Source: Rhodopseudomonas pentothenatexigens
Lineage (GTDB): Bacteria; Pseudomonadota; Alphaproteobacteria; Rhizobiales; Xanthobacteraceae
NCBI RefSeq assembly: GCF_900218015.1
Contig: NZ_UFQQ01000009.1
Span: 150,399 to 214,398, forward strand
Length of the DNA stretch: 64,000 nucleotides
Direction: 5' to 3'
The position numbers and the translations under genes are program-made. Under the pieces are notes generated by a model. The model did no database searches. It had not been told where the DNA came from and worked only from the letters and a program-made list of their open reading frames with translations. Each line of letters opens with the position of its first letter. The stretch's first letter is position 1. Of this stretch, positions 58,053 through 64,000 are shown in pieces.

Positions 58053-58820
58053 ATGCAACCCGGAGCGTATTTGGACTTAGCACAGGTTACCCTGTACGTA
58101 TTTTGGATCTTCTTCGCTGGCTTGCTGTTCTATCTTCGCCGGGAAGACAAGCGCGAGGGCTATCCGCTGGTCGCCGATGTCGGCACCGGCACGCGCCTGG
58201 CGAAGATCGGCGTGCCGGCCCCGCCGGATCCGAAGACCTACCTGCTGCGCGGCGGCGCCACCAAGACCGTGCCGTCGACCGGCAACGACCGCCCGAACGT
58301 GGCGCTCGCCCCGTCCGCGCCGTGGCCCGGTGCGCCGTTCGTTCCGACCGGCAACCCGTTCGCCGACGGCGTCGGCCCGGGCTCCTACGCCCAGCGCGCC
58401 GACGTGCCGGAACTCGGCCTCGACAACCTGCCGATCATCGCGCCGCTGCGCGCCGCGAAGGGCATGTTCCTCGACCCGCGTGACCCGAACCCGGTCGGTA
58501 TGCCGGTGGTCGGCTGCGACGGCGTGGTCGGCGGTACGGTGACCGAAGTCTGGGTCGACCGCGCCGAAGTGCTCGCCCGCTACCTCGAGGTCGAGGTCGC
58601 CAAGAGCCGCAAGCGCGTGCTGCTCCCGGTGCCGTTCGCGCTGATCAACGACCCGTTCGGCAAGGTGTCCGTCGACGCCATCCGCGGCGATCAGTTCGCC
58701 GGCGTCCCGACCACCGCCAAGACGGACCAGGTCACCAAGCTCGAAGAAGACAAGATCTGCGCGTACTACGGCGCCGGCACGCTCTACGCCACGCCGCTGC
58801 GTTCGGAGTCGCTGGTATGA
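58053..58820 (+). CDS. puhA: Photosynthetic reaction centre H subunit
   Basis: A 255-residue protein with one N-terminal membrane helix ('LDLAQVTLYVFWIFFAGLLFYLRREDKREGYPL') and a cytoplasmic PRC-barrel domain. Family signatures are 'GVGPGSYAQRADVPELGLDNLPIIAPLRAAKGM' and 'DPNPVGMPVVGCDGVVGGTVTEVWVDRAEVLARYLEVEV', which contains the glutamate associated with proton delivery to QB. AGAGGAAGG lies before the ATG. The stop overlaps puhB (ATGA). Confidence 0.98.
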   Translation: MQPGAYLDLAQVTLYVFWIFFAGLLFYLRREDKREGYPLVADVGTGTRLAKIGVPAPPDPKTYLLRGGATKTVPSTGNDRPNVALAPSAPWPGAPFVPTGNPFADGVGPGSYAQRADVPELGLDNLPIIAPLRAAKGMFLDPRDPNPVGMPVVGCDGVVGGTVTEVWVDRAEVLARYLEVEVAKSRKRVLLPVPFALINDPFGKVSVDAIRGDQFAGVPTTAKTDQVTKLEEDKICAYYGAGTLYATPLRSESLV

Positions 58821-59479
58821 CCGACGCCCCCAGCCAGTTTCGTGAGCTTCCATCGCCCTTGCCGGAGGGAGAGCGCGTCATCTGGCAGGGGAAGCCGACC
58901 TACAAAGGGTTGGCCATCAGGTCCTTCCACATGCGGGCGGTGGCGATCTATTTCGCCCTGCTGATCGCGTGGAAGGCCTGGTCGAACTGGTCGCAAGGCC
59001 AGTCGCCGGCGGAAGCGTTGATGTCCGCATCGACGCTTCTGATCCCGGCGGCGGTCGGCCTCGGCCTGCTCGCACTGCTCGTCTGGCTGTTCCGCCGGGC
59101 GACCTGTTACACCATCACCTCGAAGCGCGTCCTGCTGCAGATGGGCGTGGCGCTGCCGATCACCATCAACATCCCGTTGACACGGATCGCCAACGCCGAC
59201 CTCCGCCGCAATCGTGACGGCAGCGGCGATATCCCGTTGCGGATCATCGACGACAAGCGCGCATCCTACGTGCTGCTGTGGCCGCATGTGCGGCCCTGGT
59301 ACATCAACAAGCCGGAGCCGATGCTGAATTCGGTTCCGGACGTCGCCACCGTCGCCGCCAAGCTGACCGAGGCGGTGAAGGCGCAGACCGACAGCTCCGC
59401 GGTGGCGATCGTGCAATCCAACAGCAGCGGACCGGAGGATGGCCCGCTGCCGAGTTCAACAGCAACGGCAGTTGCCTAA
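58817..59479 (+). CDS. puhB: Photosynthetic complex assembly protein PuhB
   Basis: A 220-residue membrane protein. The N-terminal 'LPEGERVIWQGKPTYKGLAIRSFHMRAVAIYFALLIAWKAW' leads into two or three helices. A bacterial PH-like domain follows ('CYTITSKRVLLQMGVALPITINIPLTRIANADLRRN'). PuhB assists reaction-centre assembly, possibly as a dimer, in Rhodobacter. It is coupled to puhA by a 4-nt overlap and followed by puhC after 12 nt. Confidence 0.93.
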   Translation: MTDAPSQFRELPSPLPEGERVIWQGKPTYKGLAIRSFHMRAVAIYFALLIAWKAWSNWSQGQSPAEALMSASTLLIPAAVGLGLLALLVWLFRRATCYTITSKRVLLQMGVALPITINIPLTRIANADLRRNRDGSGDIPLRIIDDKRASYVLLWPHVRPWYINKPEPMLNSVPDVATVAAKLTEAVKAQTDSSAVAIVQSNSSGPEDGPLPSSTATAVA

Positions 59480-59491
59480 CCGGAGATCGAG

Positions 59492-59998
59492 ATGAGCGAG
59501 GCCGCGCACAATCTCAATGTTCCGAAGGGTGCTCTGATCGCGGCTGCGGCGGTCGTGTTGTTCACGATCGCTGCGGCGGCGACCACCAGCCTGACCGGAA
59601 TCGGTCATTCCCGGATGACGCCGCCGGCGATGGTCGAAAGCCTCGACCTGAACTTCGAAGACAGTCCGGACGGAGCGGTGCTGGTGTATCGCTCGGCGGA
59701 CCGCAGCCTGGTGACGTCGCTGCAGCCGGGTCAGTCCGGCTTCGTCCGTGTCGTACTGCACGGCATGGCGCGCGAGCGCCAGAAGTCCGGCGTCGGTTCG
59801 GCGCCGTCGTTCCAGCTCGCCCGCTACGTCAACGGTCAGTACACGCTGACCGACCCGGTCACCAAGAAGGTGATCGATCTCAATGCATTCGGCGCCGACA
59901 ACCTCCGCGCCTTCGCGCAATTGATGCCCGCCGGCAACGGCACAAACCAAACCACCTCCAACAACCAGAACCTCACCGAGAAAGGCGCTTCGAAATAA
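59492..59998 (+). CDS. puhC: Photosynthetic complex assembly protein PuhC
   Basis: A 168-residue protein with one N-terminal membrane helix ('GALIAAAAVVLFTIAAAATTSL') and a periplasmic domain. That domain includes 'LNFEDSPDGAVLVYRSADRSLVTSLQPGQSGFVRVVLHGMARER' and 'FQLARYVNGQYTLTDPVTKKVIDLNAFGADNLRAFAQLM', which match PuhC. It supports LH1-reaction centre organisation. GGAGATCGAG lies upstream of the ATG. The tail is Asn/Thr-rich and probably disordered. bciE starts 2 nt after the stop. Confidence 0.92.
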   Translation: MSEAAHNLNVPKGALIAAAAVVLFTIAAAATTSLTGIGHSRMTPPAMVESLDLNFEDSPDGAVLVYRSADRSLVTSLQPGQSGFVRVVLHGMARERQKSGVGSAPSFQLARYVNGQYTLTDPVTKKVIDLNAFGADNLRAFAQLMPAGNGTNQTTSNNQNLTEKGASK

Positions 59999-60000
59999 GC

Positions 60001-61394
<1,394 letters not shown>

Positions 61395-61407
61395 GGGGAA
61401 CGATCCG

Positions 61408-62472
61408 ATGATCAGCTACCTCGGCCCGCCGATCTTCGCAGCCTTCGTCTGGTGGTTCTCCACCGGAGCGGTGCTGCTGCTGGTCGGCAGCGTCGGCCGT
61501 TCCGAATTGCTGCGGGCGGTGTGTGCCGGGGGCATGGTGACCATCGCGCTGTGCGGCCTGTCGGTCACCGCGCACGACGTCAATGTCGGCGCGGCCTACA
61601 TGGCGTTCAGTTGCATCATCTTCCTGTGGGGCGCGCAGGAGATTGCGTTCCTGTCGGGCTGGCTCACCGGCCCGCGGGCCGAGCCGTGTCCGCCCGACGC
61701 CAAGGGGTTCGCCCGGCTCAGCTACGCGCTGCAGGCGATCATCTATCACGAGATCTGCCTGCTCGCCTGCGGCGGGGTGGTGCTGCTGGTCACGCTCGGC
61801 GCTCCCAATCAGGTCGGCCTCTGGACCTATGTGGCGCTGTGGGTGCTGCGCCAGAGCGCGAAGATCAATCTGTTCCTCGGCGTGCCCGTCACCAATGACG
61901 AGCTGATGCCGGATGCCGTCCAGTTTCTGAAGACCTATTTCGCGCGCAAGCCCGTCAGCGCGTTCTTTCCGATCTCGGTGACGCTGTCGACCGCGGTGCT
62001 GGTGGTGATGATCCAGCGCATCGTCGAAGTCGCGAACACGCCGTTCGAGGTCGTCGGTCTCACGCTGGTGTCGACGCTGTTTGCGCTCGGCGTCGTCGAG
62101 CATTGGTTCATGCTGCTGCCCCTGCCTGCCATCACGCTGTGGAGCTGGGGCATTCGTCCAGGTTTCTCGCCGGAGAACATCGTCATGGAACAGAACCCCT
62201 CCGCCACCATCACCGCCGCATCCGCGCAGGGCTCGCCTGCGCAGCTCAACGAAGCGCCGACCGCGGTCGACGCGCGCCCCGCCGCACCGCAGCTCGTCGT
62301 GGTGCCGACCGCCCGGGCCGAGGAGGCGCAGCCGAAGGCGCGCCAGCTCTGCTCCCGGCAGCGGCTCGAAGATCAGTTCCGCCAGACCTTCCTGGAGCAG
62401 CATCCCCGGAGCGGCCTGGCATCGGCACGGGTCGCAGAACCCGCCGCGACGCTCAACGGGAGGACGTCATGA
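61408..62472 (+). CDS. puhE: Photosynthetic complex assembly protein PuhE
   Basis: A 354-residue membrane protein of the DUF3623/PuhE family with about seven helices in the first 250 residues. Recognisable parts are '[21 protein letters not shown]', '[21 protein letters not shown]', '[21 protein letters not shown]' and '[35 protein letters not shown]'. The last 100 residues are a polar, Ala/Pro-rich extension. PuhE modulates bacteriochlorophyll production in Rhodobacter. The stop overlaps hemA by 4 nt. Confidence 0.92.
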   Translation: MISYLGPPIFAAFVWWFSTGAVLLLVGSVGRSELLRAVCAGGMVTIALCGLSVTAHDVNVGAAYMAFSCIIFLWGAQEIAFLSGWLTGPRAEPCPPDAKGFARLSYALQAIIYHEICLLACGGVVLLVTLGAPNQVGLWTYVALWVLRQSAKINLFLGVPVTNDELMPDAVQFLKTYFARKPVSAFFPISVTLSTAVLVVMIQRIVEVANTPFEVVGLTLVSTLFALGVVEHWFMLLPLPAITLWSWGIRPGFSPENIVMEQNPSATITAASAQGSPAQLNEAPTAVDARPAAPQLVVVPTARAEEAQPKARQLCSRQRLEDQFRQTFLEQHPRSGLASARVAEPAATLNGRTS

Positions 62473-63680
62473 ACTACGAAGCGTATTTCAAGCGGCAGAT
62501 CGAAGGCCTCCATCGCGAGGGTCGTTACCGGGTGTTCGCAGACCTGGAGCGCCAGGCCGGCGCGTTCCCGCGAGCGACCCATCATCGCCCCGACGGCACC
62601 AGCGACGTCACCGTGTGGTGCTCCAACGACTATCTCGGCATGGGCCAGCACCCGGCGGTGCTGAGCGCGATGCACGAAGCGATCGATTCGTGCGGCGCCG
62701 GCGCCGGCGGCACCCGCAACATCGCCGGCACCAATCATTATCACGTCCTGCTCGAGCAGGAGCTGGCGGCGCTGCACGGCAAGGAGGCCGGCCTGCTGTT
62801 CGCCTCCGGTTACGTCTCCAACTGGGCGACGCTGTCGACCCTGGCATCGCGGATGCCGGGCTGCGTCATCCTGTCGGATGAATTGAACCATGCCTCGATG
62901 ATCGAGGGGATCCGCCACAGCCGTAGCGAGACCCGGATCTTCGCCCACAACGATCCGCGCGACCTGGAGCGCAAGCTCGCCGATCTCGATCCGCACGCGC
63001 CGAAGCTGGTCGCCTTCGAGTCGGTGTATTCGATGGACGGCGACATCGCCCCGATCGCCGAGATCTGCGACGTCGCCGACGCCCACAACGCGATGACCTA
63101 TCTGGACGAAGTCCACGGCGTCGGCCTGTACGGCCCGAATGGCGGCGGGGTCGCCGACCGTGAAGGCCTCAGCCACCGCCTGACGGTGATCGAGGGCACG
63201 CTGGCCAAGGCGTTCGGCATCGTCGGCGGCTACATCACCGGCTCGGCGGCGCTGTGCGACTTCGTCCGCAGCTTCGCCTCCGGCTTCATCTTCTCCACCG
63301 CGCTGCCGCCGGCGGTCGCCGCCGGTGCGCTGGCGAGCGTCCGGCATCTGCGCTCGAGCTCGGCCGAGCGCGAGCGCCATCAGGATCGCGTCGCCCGGCT
63401 GCGGATGCGGCTCGATCAGGTCGGCGTCGCCCACATGGCGAATCCGAGCCACATCGTCCCGGTGATGGTCGGCGACGCGGCGTTGTGCAAGCAGATCAGC
63501 GACGAGCTGATCAACCGCTACGGCATCTACGTGCAGCCGATCAACTACCCGACGGTGCCGCGCGGCACCGAGCGGCTGCGGATCACGCCGTCGCCGCAGC
63601 ATTCCGACGCCGACATCGAGCATCTGGTGCAGGCGCTGTCCGAAATCTGGTCCCGGGTCGGCCTCGCCAAGGCCGCCTGA
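62469..63680 (+). CDS. hemA: 5-aminolevulinate synthase
   Basis: A 403-residue PLP enzyme that condenses glycine and succinyl-CoA, the entry step of tetrapyrrole synthesis in alphaproteobacteria. Key text is '[22 protein letters not shown]', '[25 protein letters not shown]', '[37 protein letters not shown]' and the PLP-lysine block '[15 protein letters not shown]'. It is the last gene of the bchF-hemA superoperon, so supply of the first precursor is tied to reaction-centre and bch expression. A perfect terminator follows. Confidence 0.97.
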   Translation: MNYEAYFKRQIEGLHREGRYRVFADLERQAGAFPRATHHRPDGTSDVTVWCSNDYLGMGQHPAVLSAMHEAIDSCGAGAGGTRNIAGTNHYHVLLEQELAALHGKEAGLLFASGYVSNWATLSTLASRMPGCVILSDELNHASMIEGIRHSRSETRIFAHNDPRDLERKLADLDPHAPKLVAFESVYSMDGDIAPIAEICDVADAHNAMTYLDEVHGVGLYGPNGGGVADREGLSHRLTVIEGTLAKAFGIVGGYITGSAALCDFVRSFASGFIFSTALPPAVAAGALASVRHLRSSSAERERHQDRVARLRMRLDQVGVAHMANPSHIVPVMVGDAALCKQISDELINRYGIYVQPINYPTVPRGTERLRITPSPQHSDADIEHLVQALSEIWSRVGLAKAA

Positions 63681-63710
63681 GTCCTTCACTGATCTACCCG
63701 AGCAAGACTG

Positions 63711-63736
63711 GCGCGCGCCGCAAGGCGCGCGCTTTT
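63711..63736 (+). terminator. Rho-independent terminator of the bchF-hemA superoperon
   Basis: GCGCGCGCC (63711-63719), GCAA tetraloop, GGCGCGCGC (63724-63732), then TTTT. A perfect 9-bp stem with a GNRA loop, 30 nt after hemA. Confidence 0.92.
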
Positions 63737-63797
63737 GTCTATGGCAGGCTCTGCGCTTCAGGCTCTACGCTGCGGCGGTGTCCGCCCCTCACCCCGA

Positions 63798-63826
63798 CCC
63801 TCTCCCCGCGAAGGGCGGGGAGAGGG
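63798..63826. repeat. Dispersed palindrome (CCCTCTCCCCGC type)
   Basis: CCCTCTCCCCGC (63798-63809) and GCGGGGAGAGGG (63815-63826), a perfect 12-bp stem with a 5-nt loop. It resembles an intergenic palindrome found in many rhizobial-group genomes. The rest of 63737-63904 shows no gene. Confidence 0.75.
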
Positions 63827-63904
63827 AGCGAGCCGCTCTTGGGGGGGCGCTGGAGCCCGACCTGGCGCGGACGCTTGAGAGTCTCAGTCTCGCGCTCGGC
63901 CTAG

Positions 63905-64000
63905 ATGTGAGCTTTCATTAGGTTGTCCATCCGGTCCGGACCGGGGATGCTGAGGTTGCGATGCTTCAGTATCCAGGGAGGGACCGGATGAACATTCACA
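63905..64000 (+). mobile_element. Left end of a probable IS481-family insertion sequence (partial)
   Basis: From about 63906 the sequence reads TGTGAGCTTTCATTAGG, the kind of terminal repeat seen in IS481-family elements, directly after CTAG (63901-63904), the family's preferred target. It then has a 14-bp palindrome CCGGTCCGGACCGG (63931-63944), and a transposase-like start at 63988. The element continues past the window. The family call is from memory of its terminus and first residues. Confidence 0.6.
63988..64000 (+). CDS. IS481-type transposase, first codons only
   Basis: An ATG preceded by AGGGAGGGA opens a frame reading M-N-I-H, the usual beginning of IS481-family transposases, which then is cut by the window edge. 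Too little is present to confirm the catalytic domain. The call rests on the start context and the terminal repeat upstream. Confidence 0.5.

Overview
The window is the photosynthesis gene cluster of a purple non-sulfur alphaproteobacterium. The sequence is GC-rich. Gene order and protein sequences (LH1 and reaction-centre subunits, two PpsR repressors, a bacteriophytochrome with its heme oxygenase, PpsR boxes) point to Rhodopseudomonas palustris or a close relative in the Bradyrhizobium group. That identity is my recognition, not a database match.

Layout. (1) 1-5014: a flanking region with an RND efflux adaptor (partial) and pump, a small membrane protein whose ribosome binding site lies inside an inverted repeat, and a four-helix-bundle protein. 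(2) 5118-9809, minus strand: a tightly coupled four-gene operon, DUF3422 - membrane alpha/beta hydrolase - CIA30 domain - bciB (8-vinyl reductase). (3) 10047-17940: a divergent hemC, bchI and bchD (Mg chelatase), a PilZ protein, hemE, an alpha/beta hydrolase and bchO. (4) 18016-27573: carotenoid genes crtIB, crtDC and crtEF, with hemF, two tiny paralogous membrane proteins, a GIY-YIG protein and dispersed palindromic repeats. With no crtA in view, this set fits the spirilloxanthin series. (5) 27662-35434: bchCXYZ-pufQBALM, ending in a strong hairpin. (6) 35723-41365: ppsR1-bchG-orf428-bchP-tspO and a small membrane protein. (7) 41545-47515: cytochrome c2 (minus), ppsR2-bphP1 (plus), heme oxygenase and aerR/ppaA (minus), which form the light and redox control block. 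(8) 47793-63680: a 16-kb run bchFNBHLM-lhaA-puhABC-bciE-acsF-puhE-hemA with overlaps or gaps under 25 nt, closed by a rho-independent terminator. (9) The right edge holds another dispersed palindrome and the left end of a probable IS481-family element.

How the genes work together. HemA, HemC, HemE and HemF make protoporphyrin precursors. BchI/D/H insert magnesium, BchM methylates, and AcsF with BciE closes ring E. BciB, BchLNB, BchF, BchXYZ and BchC then convert the ring to bacteriochlorophyllide, and BchG and BchP attach and reduce the tail. Puf and Puh proteins form the LH1-reaction centre core, with LhaA, ORF428 and PuhB/C/E as assembly factors. Cytochrome c2 is the likely electron donor, since no pufC follows pufM. 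Control is through PpsR1 (two cysteines), PpsR2 (no cysteine, next to BphP1) and AerR. I found six exact TGT-N12-ACA boxes upstream of crtI (two), crtE, bchC, cycA/ppsR2 and bchF, plus several one- or two-mismatch copies. In several promoters the box's TTGACA/TTGACG half coincides with a candidate -35 element. The window contains no bchE, bchJ, crtA, pufC, pucBA, tRNA, rRNA or CRISPR array that I could see.
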